From positions 1 through 10,470 of the forward strand of contig JAEZIX010000043.1 in NCBI GenBank assembly GCA_023415935.1: a stretch of DNA of 10,470 nucleotides. Reading direction: 5' to 3'. The position numbers were made by a program, and so were the translations under genes. The notes beneath the pieces were generated by a model. The model made no database searches. It saw nothing but the letters and a program-made list of their open reading frames with translations, and was not told the origin of the DNA. Origin of the DNA: Cyanobacteria bacterium OH_CDB_20. Lineage in GTDB: Bacteria; Cyanobacteriota; Vampirovibrionia; Gastranaerophilales; Gastranaerophilaceae. This document shows, in pieces, positions 1-7,357 of this stretch (positions are counted from its first letter, which is position 1; each line of letters begins with the position of its first letter).

Positions 1-2047
1 CGCATCTGTCAGAAAGCAAGATAGCATCCTCGAAGTTATAACCTTCCCAAGGCATATATGCAACTAAGATATTTTTACCTAAAGAAAGTTCTCCGTAATG
101 AGTAGAAGCACCGTCTGCAAGTACATCGCCTGCTTTAACCTTTTGACCTTCTTTTACGATAGGTTTTTGGTTGATACAAGTATCTTGGTTGCTTCTTACA
201 TATTTCATTAATTGATATTTATGAGTTTTGCCTGCTGGATCTTTAATCCAAACTTCATCGCCTACAACTCTGTCAACAGTACCGTCAACTTCAGTCACAG
301 CAACCATACCAGAGTCTTTTGCAGCTCTTTTTTCAAGACCTGTTGCAACAACCGGTCTATCTGTAATTAAAAGAGGAACAGCTTGACGTTGCATGTTTGA
401 ACCCATCAATGCACGGTTCGCATCATCGTGCTCGATAAAAGGAATTATTGATGTAGCAACAGAGATGATCTGAATAGGAGAAACCCCAACGTAGTCAACA
501 CGTTTTGATTCGCCCATTGTAAACTCTGAACGGTAACGAACAGGTACATACTCATCTTTTATTGTTCTGTCTTTATTTAATTTAATATCTGCAGGAGCTA
601 CACGGAAGTTTTCTTCTTCATCCGCACTCATATAAACAACTTCATCGATTACCATGCCATCTTTTACAGTAAAGTATGCTGTTTCAATAAAGCCATAGTC
701 ATTAACTCTTGCGTGAGTAGCTAATGAACCAATCAAACCTGCGTTTGGACCTTCCGGTGTTTCTACCGGACAGATTCTTCCGTAGTGTGAAGGGTGAATA
801 TCACGAACAGCAAATCCTGCTCTTTCTCTCACCAAACCACCAGGTCCAAGGGCTGAAATTCTTCTTTTGTGAGTAAGTTCAGCAAGTGGATTTGTTTGAT
901 CCATGAACTGTGATAACTGTGATGAACCAAAGAACTCTTTTAATGAAGCCACTAAAGGTTTTGTATTAAGCAAGTTCAATGGAGTAAGTGTTTCAGAATT
1001 TTGAAGAGTCATTCTTTCTTTAACGATTCTTTCAATTCTTGATAAACCTACTCTGAATTGGTTTTGTAAAAGTTCCCCAACTGAACGGATACGACGGTTT
1101 CCTAAGTGATCGATATCATCCACAGAACCTTCGTCATATGTTAGGTTAACTAAGTATTCAATTGAAGCAACAAGGTCTTGAATTGTAAGAGTTCTTGTTG
1201 TTTCAGGAACGTTTAAGTTTAATTTTTTGTTTAATTTATAACGGCCTACTCTACCGATGTCGTATTTCTTTTCATCAAAGAAACGAGCTTCTAAGATAGA
1301 ACGTCCGCCTTGAGGAGACGCTGGATCTCCCGGTCTTAATTTTTTATAAACTTCAACTAATGCTTCATCAGTAGTTTCAGTTGTATCTTTTTCAAGTGTT
1401 TTCTTTAAGAATTCAAAGTGAGTAAAGATTGTTTCCATTTCTGGAACTGTAATTCCTAAAGCTTTCAATAAAGTTGTCGCTAAGATTTTTCTGTTTTTGT
1501 CAATCTTAACGTGTATAACATCGTTAGCATCTGTTTCAATTTTAAGCCAAGCACCTCTGTTTGGAATCAAAGTTGCATTGAAAAGACGTTTTCCTGTTGG
1601 AGAAATTTCTCTTTTGAAATAAACACCAGGAGAACGTACGATTTGTGAAACGATTACACGTTCAGCACCGTTGACGATAAATGTACCTTTATCTGTCATT
1701 GTAGGGATATCACCGATGTATACTTCTTGTTCTTTAATTTCACCTGTATCACGGTTTACTAAACGAACCATAACTCTCAACTGTTTTGCATAAGTAGCGT
1801 CATGGATTCTTGCTTCTTCAATCGTGTATTTTGGATTATCGAATGTATAATTCGGTAAAAAGTGTAATTCTAACCTTCCGGTATAGTCCTTAATTGGTGA
1901 GTATGAAAGGAATTCTTCCTTCAAACCTTCTTTTAAGAACCATTCAAATGATTTCTTCTGAATTTCAATTAAATCTGGTAAATCATCCAAACGGGTTTTA
2001 GGCATTCCCATTGGCGTTACTCTTTCAGAATATTGTTTTCTCGACAT
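1..2047 (-). CDS. rpoB: DNA-directed RNA polymerase subunit beta, N-terminal 682 residues (cut by window edge)
   Basis: This is the beta subunit of RNA polymerase, which forms one side of the active-site cleft and binds rifampicin. The reading frame is open from the ATG at 2047-2045 to the window edge. It starts MSRKQYSERVTP and continues with LPDLIEIQKKSFEWFL and SPIKDYTGRLELHF, the usual beta-1 lobe start. Later family blocks are NGAERVIVSQIVRSPGVYFK, RVGRYKLNKKL, DDIDHLGNRRIRSVGELLQNQ, the rifampicin pocket (about residues 374-405, SSQLSQFMDQTNPLAELTHKRR), VRERAGFAVRDIHPSHYGRI and, at the edge, GYNFEDAILLSDR. Wording is closest to cyanobacterial RpoB as I recall it. About 400 or more C-terminal residues lie outside. 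A GAGGTGA ribosome site four bases upstream supports the start. No rplL precedes it, so the gene opens its own unit; rpoC is expected beyond the left edge. Confidence 0.98.
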   Translation of the reverse strand, partial: MSRKQYSERVTPMGMPKTRLDDLPDLIEIQKKSFEWFLKEGLKEEFLSYSPIKDYTGRLELHFLPNYTFDNPKYTIEEARIHDATYAKQLRVMVRLVNRDTGEIKEQEVYIGDIPTMTDKGTFIVNGAERVIVSQIVRSPGVYFKREISPTGKRLFNATLIPNRGAWLKIETDANDVIHVKIDKNRKILATTLLKALGITVPEMETIFTHFEFLKKTLEKDTTETTDEALVEVYKKLRPGDPASPQGGRSILEARFFDEKKYDIGRVGRYKLNKKLNLNVPETTRTLTIQDLVASIEYLVNLTYDEGSVDDIDHLGNRRIRSVGELLQNQFRVGLSRIERIVKERMTLQNSETLTPLNLLNTKPLVASLKEFFGSSQLSQFMDQTNPLAELTHKRRISALGPGGLVRERAGFAVRDIHPSHYGRICPVETPEGPNAGLIGSLATHARVNDYGFIETAYFTVKDGMVIDEVVYMSADEEENFRVAPADIKLNKDRTIKDEYVPVRYRSEFTMGESKRVDYVGVSPIQIISVATSIIPFIEHDDANRALMGSNMQRQAVPLLITDRPVVATGLEKRAAKDSGMVAVTEVDGTVDRVVGDEVWIKDPAGKTHKYQLMKYVRSNQDTCINQKPIVKEGQKVKAGDVLADGASTHYGELSLGKNILVAYMPWEGYNFEDAILLSDRC

Positions 2048-2051
2048 TCAT

Positions 2052-2058
2052 TCACCTC
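2052..2058 (-). promoter_or_regulatory. Ribosome binding site of rpoB
   Basis: GAGGTGA read on the minus strand is a seven-base match to the anti-Shine-Dalgarno sequence. It ends four bases before the chosen rpoB ATG (2047). A second ATG at 2051-2049 overlaps the spacer but is out of frame with RpoB. The site therefore favours the 2047 start. It is the strongest ribosome site of any gene start in the window. Confidence 0.8.
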
Positions 2059-2192
2059 GCTATATGTGGTGTACTACATAATTTATATTATTTAATTTTT
2101 ATATTAAATTCTTCTATTTCCCACGAATACTATGTTTTACGGCTTTTCTAACATTGATAATAATTAATATTGTCATACATATCCGTTATATA

Positions 2193-2220
2193 ATCATATT
2201 CACTAAATTATGTGAGTCAA
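2193..2220 (-). promoter_or_regulatory. Probable promoter of rpoB
   Basis: On the minus strand TTGACT (2220-2215) and TATGAT (2198-2193) are separated by 16 bases, close to the housekeeping sigma consensus. Transcription would start near 2186 and leave a leader of about 140 bases before rpoB. The hexamers are seen directly. The assignment is inferred, and in such AT-rich DNA other weak matches exist, so a start elsewhere between 2060 and 2340 is possible. Confidence 0.5.
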
Positions 2221-2369
2221 GGAAAAATCGGGCATGCCGAGTTCTTGCTAAACATTTTTTAACAATAATTTTGACAAAAGTTTTTTCACCCCTAAAACCC
2301 AAATCCCACAAGATTTTTTGTGTCAACCCCTCTTTTAAAAGTATTTGCTGTTGAATTTTTGTGAACTTT

Positions 2370-2398
2370 TTTACATTTTATAAAATTCACTATATAAT
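2370..2398 (+). promoter_or_regulatory. Promoter of the sensor histidine kinase gene
   Basis: TTTACA (2370-2375) and a perfect TATAAT (2393-2398) are separated by exactly 17 bases. This is one of the best sigma-70-type promoters in the window. Transcription should start near 2405, giving a leader of about 20-30 bases before the coding start. That leader contains no visible Shine-Dalgarno sequence. Confidence 0.75.
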
Positions 2399-2434
2399 GG
2401 CACGTATCGTAGTGTACATTTTTGATTGCATTTT

Positions 2435-4267
2435 ATGAAAAGATCACGCTTAAGTTTAAGCACACAAAATAAATTTATTCTATTCGGACTTGTTATGAGC
2501 ACCCTGCTCATAATTGTTGTTGCTGTTTTTGCGATAATTAACATACAGAAAAAACTCGACACAAGTTATCGCGAATTTGCGCAAATTATGACAAAAACAC
2601 TTGCGATTGAAAGCATCGAGATAACAAAAGATGTACCTGATGAACAAAAAATTGATACCCTAAAAACACATACATACTCAATTATTAACAGCAATAAAGA
2701 TTTATCTTTCATTGAGTTTAAAGACAATCAGGGAAATACAATTTATTCCTCAAAAAATGATTTCCCGACAAGATATAAAGAAACAAAGGTCTCAATAAGT
2801 TCTCCATTAGTTGCAAATATTGAAGGAAAACAAACTATAATAGGCACGGTAAGCGTGGGTCTTGCAGGTCAAGGAATAAGAGCAGTATCTCACGCAACCA
2901 GAAACTCACTTTTCGGAATATTTACAATAGCCTGGTGCGTTTTTGCACTTGTTATATTAATTAATACACTATTAATAACAAGGGAGTTAGGAATCCTTCA
3001 TCACGGTGTAAAACAAATATCTACGGGGCAATTCGGGTACAAACTTGAAACAAAAGGGGTAAGCGGCGAAGTAAAAGAACTTATTACCGCTTTCAATGAT
3101 ATGTCGAGCAGGCTTCACCTTTACGAAGAACAAAACATTGACCAGCTTACGCTTGAGAGAAACAAACTTGAAGCGGTCTTGATGAGTATCGTTAACGGCG
3201 TTGTCGTATGCGATAACTTTGATAATGTTGTACTTGTTAACAGCGCGGCATTAAAAATGCTTGAAATTGAAGAAAATCAAATCTTAAATACAAAAATCCA
3301 AGTATACTGCGACAGCAACGGGGAACTTTGTTTTAGAGAAAAAATAGAACAATTTAAAGATACTCCTCTTGATATCATGGAAAATAAACCGCTTGAGTTC
3401 AATATTGAAGTAGATAAACACATTCTAAAAGCTGTTATCTCACCAATGTTCTCAAAAAATCAAGATTATGTCGGTTATATCATTGTTCTTATTGACGTTA
3501 CAAAAGAAGTTGAGATAAACAACTTGAAAAACAACTTTATTTCAAACGTATCGCACGAACTCAGAACACCTGTAACGGTTTTAAGAACATACATTGATAC
3601 TCTTTATAACCACGCAAGTGAATTTGATGAAAACACCCAAAAAGAATTTATGGAAACAATCAACAAAGAAGCCTCAAGGCTTCATAAAATGGTTAATGAG
3701 ATTCTTGATTTTTCAAGGCTTGAATCACCTGATGCAAATCTACCTAAAAAGCCTACGGATTTGGTGCCTGTTCTCGAGCAGACAATCAATTCAATGAAAG
3801 TTTTAGCGGAAGAAAAATCGATTACCTTCTCAATAATAAAAGAGCCGGATTTACCTCAGGTACCTATAAATCTTGACGGAATTGAAAGAGCATTCAAAAA
3901 TCTTCTTTCTAATGCAATTAAATACTCGCCTGAGGGCAGCAAAATAAAGATTAGGGCAGAAGTTGCAAGGGATCCGAATTACATTGAAATTACCTTCGAA
4001 GATCAAGGAATTGGAATTCCTGAAGAACATTTATCAAAAATATTTGAAAGATTCTACAGAGTGGAAAATGCCACTCATACAATAAAAGGAACGGGTCTTG
4101 GCCTTCACCTGGTAAAAATTACAATAGAAAAGCATCATAAAGGCAAAGTGTTTGTTGAAAGTACTGTTGGTGTAGGTTCGAAATTTGGGGTCAGATTACC
4201 TATCAATCCTGAAAAAGAGGATAATTCACAAGAACCTTCACAAAAAGAAGAAGAAACATCTTTATAA
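2435..4267 (+). CDS. Membrane sensor histidine kinase (HAMP-PAS-HisKA-HATPase), orphan
   Basis: This is a transmembrane kinase that would sense a signal outside the membrane and phosphorylate a response regulator encoded elsewhere. From the ATG at 2435 (610 residues) the order is: membrane segment about 13-35, external sensor region about 36-157, second membrane segment about 158-181, HAMP linker to about 232, PAS domain about 240-355, HisKA, HATPase and an acidic Glu/Ser/Gln-rich tail. The phospho-acceptor is H374 in SNVSHELRTP. The N box is LSNAIKYSPEG (N493), the G1 box DQGIGI (from 523), the F box IFERFYR and the G2 box GTGLGL (from 552), so the kinase core looks intact. An in-frame TTG at 2426 would add three residues; neither start has a Shine-Dalgarno sequence. 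The architecture matches the WalK/PhoR group and cyanobacterial NblS (Hik33). Which of these it equals is uncertain. Confidence 0.95.
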   Translation: MKRSRLSLSTQNKFILFGLVMSTLLIIVVAVFAIINIQKKLDTSYREFAQIMTKTLAIESIEITKDVPDEQKIDTLKTHTYSIINSNKDLSFIEFKDNQGNTIYSSKNDFPTRYKETKVSISSPLVANIEGKQTIIGTVSVGLAGQGIRAVSHATRNSLFGIFTIAWCVFALVILINTLLITRELGILHHGVKQISTGQFGYKLETKGVSGEVKELITAFNDMSSRLHLYEEQNIDQLTLERNKLEAVLMSIVNGVVVCDNFDNVVLVNSAALKMLEIEENQILNTKIQVYCDSNGELCFREKIEQFKDTPLDIMENKPLEFNIEVDKHILKAVISPMFSKNQDYVGYIIVLIDVTKEVEINNLKNNFISNVSHELRTPVTVLRTYIDTLYNHASEFDENTQKEFMETINKEASRLHKMVNEILDFSRLESPDANLPKKPTDLVPVLEQTINSMKVLAEEKSITFSIIKEPDLPQVPINLDGIERAFKNLLSNAIKYSPEGSKIKIRAEVARDPNYIEITFEDQGIGIPEEHLSKIFERFYRVENATHTIKGTGLGLHLVKITIEKHHKGKVFVESTVGVGSKFGVRLPINPEKEDNSQEPSQKEEETSL

Positions 4268-4276
4268 AATTTTAAT

Positions 4277-4306
4277 TTGACGTATGCACTTTGCTTTTTA
4301 TACAAT
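4277..4306 (+). promoter_or_regulatory. Probable promoter of the oxidoreductase-pgsA-like-trmL-nnrD operon
   Basis: TTGACG (4277-4282) matches five of six -35 bases. It is followed by TATACA (4299-4304, spacing 16) or TACAAT (4301-4306, spacing 18), either of which could serve as the -10. Transcription would start about 25-30 bases before the ATG at 4339. It lies directly after the kinase stop codon, with no terminator hairpin between, so readthrough from the kinase gene is also possible. Confidence 0.55.
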
Positions 4307-4338
4307 AAAATAATGAAGAGAAAAAAGCAGGGAGAAAA

Positions 4339-5331
4339 ATGCGTAATATAGCAGTTATTGGTTGCGGGTTATGGGGCAAAAATATTGTCAGAAATTTTTA
4401 TAATTTAAACGCCCTACACACAGTTTGCGACCTTGATATAGAAAATTTAAAAAAGTTAAAAGTTGATTATCCAGAGATAGAAATAACAACTGATGTCAAC
4501 GATGTAATCGAAAATAAAGATATAACAGGGGTTATTGTTGTAACACCTAGCCACACGCATTACAAGATTGTTAGAGCAATGCTTATGGCAGGTAAACACG
4601 TTTATGTAGAAAAACCTATTTCAACTGTTGCCGAAGAAGCAAGACAATTAACTCTTTTAGCAGAAGAAAAAGGTCTTGTTCTTATGGTAGGACACCTTTT
4701 ACTTTATCATCCTGCTGTAAACCGCTTGAGAATGCTTGTTAAAGATGGCGTTTTTGGCGAAGTAAAATATATCCAAAGCGACAGACTTAACATAAATCAT
4801 TTTAAAAATGATAGAAGTGTAATGTGGGATTTAGCGCCTCACGACGTTTCTATGACAAGTTATATTCTTGATAAAAATCCTACAAGAGTTATTACAGCTG
4901 CGGGCGCGTCATCAGACGGCAACGACATCTTAGATATAACTCACATAACAATTGAATTTGAAGGTGGCGCAGTAGGTCAAATCTCTGATAGCTGGATACA
5001 TCCGCAGAAGAGAGTTAACCTTCTTGTAAGGGGAACTAAGGCAAGCGCTATTTTTGACGACACATTGCCTGCCAATAAACTTCAAATTTTTGACAATTCT
5101 GCTCCGGGTGCTGTTAAAACAGAAAGCCTTGATTACATTGAGATTGAACCACTAAAACTTGAATGTCAGCATTTTCTTTCTTGTATTGAACAAGGCAAAA
5201 AAGCAAGAAGCGACGGCGAAAACGGCTACTATGTAACAAAAATACTTGAAGAAGCAGAAAAAATAATGCTCGGCGAAAGAGCTAAAAATCTTGATAAAAT
5301 TGATTTTGCTCTATCAAGAAGCAAAAAGTAA
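4339..5331 (+). CDS. Gfo/Idh/MocA family NAD(P)-dependent oxidoreductase
   Basis: This is a 330-residue soluble sugar dehydrogenase-type enzyme. The N-terminal Rossmann fold is marked by VIGCGLWGKN (nucleotide loop G8, G10, G13) and TPSHTHY. The family EKP motif is E91-K92-P93, with K92 the expected catalytic lysine. The substrate half contains WDLAPHDVSM, with D164 and H168 in the DxxxH spacing of the family. The C-terminal half is the usual alpha/beta substrate domain. Relatives with this APHD wording often oxidise nucleotide sugars of surface polysaccharides (WlbA/WbpB-like), but the substrate here cannot be read from sequence. An AGGGAG ribosome site (4329-4334) lies four bases before the ATG. 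It is first in the operon; a lipid enzyme follows after 26 bases. Confidence 0.93.
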   Translation: MRNIAVIGCGLWGKNIVRNFYNLNALHTVCDLDIENLKKLKVDYPEIEITTDVNDVIENKDITGVIVVTPSHTHYKIVRAMLMAGKHVYVEKPISTVAEEARQLTLLAEEKGLVLMVGHLLLYHPAVNRLRMLVKDGVFGEVKYIQSDRLNINHFKNDRSVMWDLAPHDVSMTSYILDKNPTRVITAAGASSDGNDILDITHITIEFEGGAVGQISDSWIHPQKRVNLLVRGTKASAIFDDTLPANKLQIFDNSAPGAVKTESLDYIEIEPLKLECQHFLSCIEQGKKARSDGENGYYVTKILEEAEKIMLGERAKNLDKIDFALSRSKK

Positions 5332-5357
5332 AATAGATTGGAAGAGGAAGAGATATT

Positions 5358-6002
5358 GTGGCAAATTTTTTAACTGTTTTTAGAATTATATTGGCATTTT
5401 TCACATTGTGGCTTTTATTCTTGGGAAAAGCAGACTTTTATATCAGTGCATTTTTCTTGACTATTATTGTAATTGCACTTGATGGGCTCGATGGATATGT
5501 TGCAAGAAAAAGGAACGAATGCTCAAAACTTGGTTCTGTGCTTGATATTTTAGGTGATAGAATTGTTGAAAATGCTTATTGGATTGTTTTTTCAGTTCTT
5601 GGCTGGGTTCCTGCATGGATTCCTATCTTAGTCGTATCCCGCGGATTAACAACAGACACAATCAGAGGAATGGCTCTTGCTGAAGGCTTTACCGCTTTTG
5701 GTGATACAACAATGATGCAAAGTAAACTTGGTGAATTCTTGACTTCTTCAAGATTTAGTAGAGCTGTATATGGCGCAGCTAAAGCCTTTGCATTCTTCAT
5801 TATGATTATTGCGCATATTCCTAAAATTGAAGAATATAAACCAATGACAGTTGACCAGTTTTTATATTATATAAACTTCCAGCCAACACTCATTTTAATT
5901 GCAAATATTCTTGCTTATACGGCAGTTGTAATGTGTGTTGTTAGAGGAATTCCTGTACTTTTAGAAAGCAAAAGGTTCTTTTCAAAATATGACAAACAAT
6001 AG
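5358..6002 (+). CDS. CDP-alcohol phosphatidyltransferase (PgsA-like phospholipid synthase)
   Basis: This integral membrane enzyme would transfer the phosphatidyl group of CDP-diacylglycerol to an alcohol to make phospholipid. The whole signature DxxDGxxARx8GxxxDxxxD is present: D42, D45, G46, A49, R50, G59, D63 and D67. D67 is the expected catalytic base and the other aspartates bind divalent metal. Hydrophobic stretches at about 10-23, 28-41, 72-95, 135-148 and 175-200 agree with a multi-pass protein. At 214 residues it fits the family. The start is GTG, with a GAGG-type site ten bases upstream. The MANFLTVFRI opening resembles phosphatidylglycerophosphate synthase, so glycerol-3-phosphate is the likeliest acceptor, but inositol-phosphate and other acceptors share this signature. 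Its last 14 bases overlap trmL. Confidence 0.9.
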   Translation: MANFLTVFRIILAFFTLWLLFLGKADFYISAFFLTIIVIALDGLDGYVARKRNECSKLGSVLDILGDRIVENAYWIVFSVLGWVPAWIPILVVSRGLTTDTIRGMALAEGFTAFGDTTMMQSKLGEFLTSSRFSRAVYGAAKAFAFFIMIIAHIPKIEEYKPMTVDQFLYYINFQPTLILIANILAYTAVVMCVVRGIPVLLESKRFFSKYDKQ

Positions 6003-6459
6003 TATTAACGCGGCTTTTAATGTGGTTCTTGTAGAGCCGGAAATTCCGCAAAATACGGGAAATATTGTAAGATTATGCGCCTGTACAGGCGCAAATCTTT
6101 TTTTGGTAGGCAAATTAGGCTTTGCAATTACAGATAAATACCTAAAAAGGGCAGGCTTGGACTACTGGGATTCTGCTAATATCAAACAATATAACTCGCT
6201 TGAGGAATTACAAAAAGATTATAATCATTCAAACTTTTATTACCTTACAACTAAAACTGATAAAAAATATACCGATGTTTCCTTTAAAGAAGGTGATTTT
6301 ATTGTTTTTGGACCTGAAACAAGAGGCTTAAATGAAGATTTGCTGAAACAAAACAGTGATTATTGCCTTACAATCCCAATGAAAAAAGGCCAAAGAAGTT
6401 TAAATCTGTCTAATTCCGTTGCAGTTGTAATATATGAGGCAATAAGACAAAATGGTTAA
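5989..6459 (+). CDS. trmL: tRNA (cytidine/uridine(34)-2'-O)-methyltransferase TrmL
   Basis: This SPOUT-class methyltransferase uses S-adenosylmethionine to methylate the ribose of the wobble base in leucine tRNAs. The 156-residue length is that of TrmL/YibK. Conserved blocks are all visible: EPEIPQNTGNIVRLCACTGA near the start, LKRAGLDYW, FGPETRGL and IPMKKGQRSLNLSNSVAVVIYEA, the last forming the knotted cofactor site and dimer surface. The ATG lies inside the end of the preceding lipid enzyme gene (14-base overlap). The nearest purine-rich site, AAAGG at 5971-5975, is 13 bases away, too far to be good, so translation is probably coupled to the upstream gene. It has no lipid role; this looks like operon packing, not a pathway link. 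Confidence 0.96.
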   Translation: MTNNSINAAFNVVLVEPEIPQNTGNIVRLCACTGANLFLVGKLGFAITDKYLKRAGLDYWDSANIKQYNSLEELQKDYNHSNFYYLTTKTDKKYTDVSFKEGDFIVFGPETRGLNEDLLKQNSDYCLTIPMKKGQRSLNLSNSVAVVIYEAIRQNG

Positions 6460-7321
6460 AAGTATTGATATTGAAAAAGCAAAAGAATTGATGCCAAAAA
6501 GAGTTCAAAACTCAAACAAGGCGACTTTCGGCAAGGTTTTAAATATAGCAGGTTCAAAATGTTATCAGGGAGCTGCTTATCTTTCTTCAATATCTGCAAT
6601 GCTTATAGGAGCTGGTTATTCAACACTTGCTTGCCCTGATTGTATTATAAATAATATTGCTTCGCTTTCGCCAAATCTCACATTTCTTCCATTGAGAAGT
6701 TTTAACGGAGAAAGTATCGCAGCAGACAACGCAAAACTTATTCATGAAAAAACAGAAGAATATGATGTTATAAGCCTTGGTTGCGGAATAAGCACAACTT
6801 CAAGTACATTAGAATTTGTAGGCACTTTTCTTGAAAAATATAAAGGCGAAAAACCTCTTGTAATAGATGCTGACGGGCTCAATGCAATATCGCTTATGGA
6901 GATTAAGAAACTTCCACAAAACACACTTATAACACCCCATCCAAAAGAACTTGCAAGATTATTAGGCGATGAAAATATTGATATAAATTCAAACAGAGAA
7001 TTTTATGCAAAAGAAGCAGTTAAGAAATTCGGCGTTACGGTTTTGTTAAAAGGGCAAAACACTGTTATAACAGATGGAAAAGACCTTTACACAAATAAAG
7101 CCGGAAACTCTGCCCTTGCAAAAGCAGGAACAGGAGATGTTTTAACAGGCATTATATCAGGTCTTATTGCACAAAAACTCACAATAATGGAAGCTGCCAC
7201 TCTTGGAGCCTTTATTCACGGTATTACAGGAGAGATTGCAAGCGAAAAACTCACAGAATACAGCACTCTTGCTTCTGATTTACTAGAATTTATCCCTGAA
7301 GCAATTAAGAAAATTCAATAA
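6452..7321 (+). CDS. nnrD: ADP- or ATP-dependent (S)-NAD(P)H-hydrate dehydratase
   Basis: This metabolite-repair enzyme dehydrates damaged NAD(P)H hydrate back to NAD(P)H with hydrolysis of a nucleotide. It belongs to the ribokinase-like YjeF C-terminal family. Visible motifs are FGKVLNIAGS near the start, DADGLN (139-144), TPHPKELARLLG, LLKGQNTVI and AGTGDVLTGIISGL. The GTGD at 226-229 carries the expected catalytic aspartate D229. At 289 residues it has only the dehydratase domain. The epimerase domain (NnrE) fused to it in E. coli is absent, as in the stand-alone Bacillus YxkO. An epimerase, if present, must be elsewhere in the genome. The ATG overlaps the trmL end by eight bases, with TGAGG twelve bases upstream, suggesting coupled translation. 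Whether ADP or ATP is used is not decided by the sequence. Confidence 0.95.
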   Translation: MVKSIDIEKAKELMPKRVQNSNKATFGKVLNIAGSKCYQGAAYLSSISAMLIGAGYSTLACPDCIINNIASLSPNLTFLPLRSFNGESIAADNAKLIHEKTEEYDVISLGCGISTTSSTLEFVGTFLEKYKGEKPLVIDADGLNAISLMEIKKLPQNTLITPHPKELARLLGDENIDINSNREFYAKEAVKKFGVTVLLKGQNTVITDGKDLYTNKAGNSALAKAGTGDVLTGIISGLIAQKLTIMEAATLGAFIHGITGEIASEKLTEYSTLASDLLEFIPEAIKKIQ

Positions 7322-7322
7322 A

Positions 7323-7351
7323 TTGAACTATAAAGACAAAACTGCTAGAAT
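7323..7351 (+). promoter_or_regulatory. Possible promoter of the TPR gene, positioned for a leaderless mRNA
   Basis: TTGAAC (7323-7328) and TAGAAT (7346-7351) are separated by exactly 17 bases. Each matches five of six consensus bases. The -10 ends six bases before the ATG at 7358, so transcription would start at or within a base or two of the A of the start codon. No Shine-Dalgarno sequence precedes the ATG, which agrees with a leaderless transcript. Readthrough from the upstream operon remains possible. Confidence 0.5.
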
Positions 7352-7357
7352 AGCTCT

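Larger units (their letters stand above)
2048..2434. other. Divergent intergenic region between rpoB and the histidine kinase gene
   Basis: This AT-rich gap separates two divergently transcribed genes. It contains the rpoB ribosome site and probable promoter on the minus strand and a very good plus-strand promoter at 2370-2398. Other visible structure is small: a perfect ten-base palindrome CTTTTAAAAG near 2332-2341, a weak five-pair hairpin CACAA/TTGTG around 2308-2323, and two TTGACA hexamers facing each other (2271-2276 plus, 2326-2321 minus) that have no convincing -10 partner. I see no tRNA, riboswitch or conserved small gene. The possible 66-codon frame at 2154-2354 has neither a ribosome site nor recognisable protein sequence. 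Confidence 0.6.

Noticed and set aside
2271..2326. Facing TTGACA hexamers (2271-2276 plus, 2326-2321 minus)
   Set aside because: Neither has a -10 hexamer at 16-18 bases and the arms around them are not well paired, so neither a promoter nor an operator is supported.
2154..2354. Open frame of 66 codons on the plus strand between rpoB and the kinase
   Set aside because: It has no ribosome site, its composition simply follows the AT-rich background, it resembles no family and it lies across the probable rpoB promoter.
3594..3797. Plus-strand frame of 67 codons inside the kinase gene
   Set aside because: It is an out-of-frame shadow of the HisKA-coding region with no start signals.
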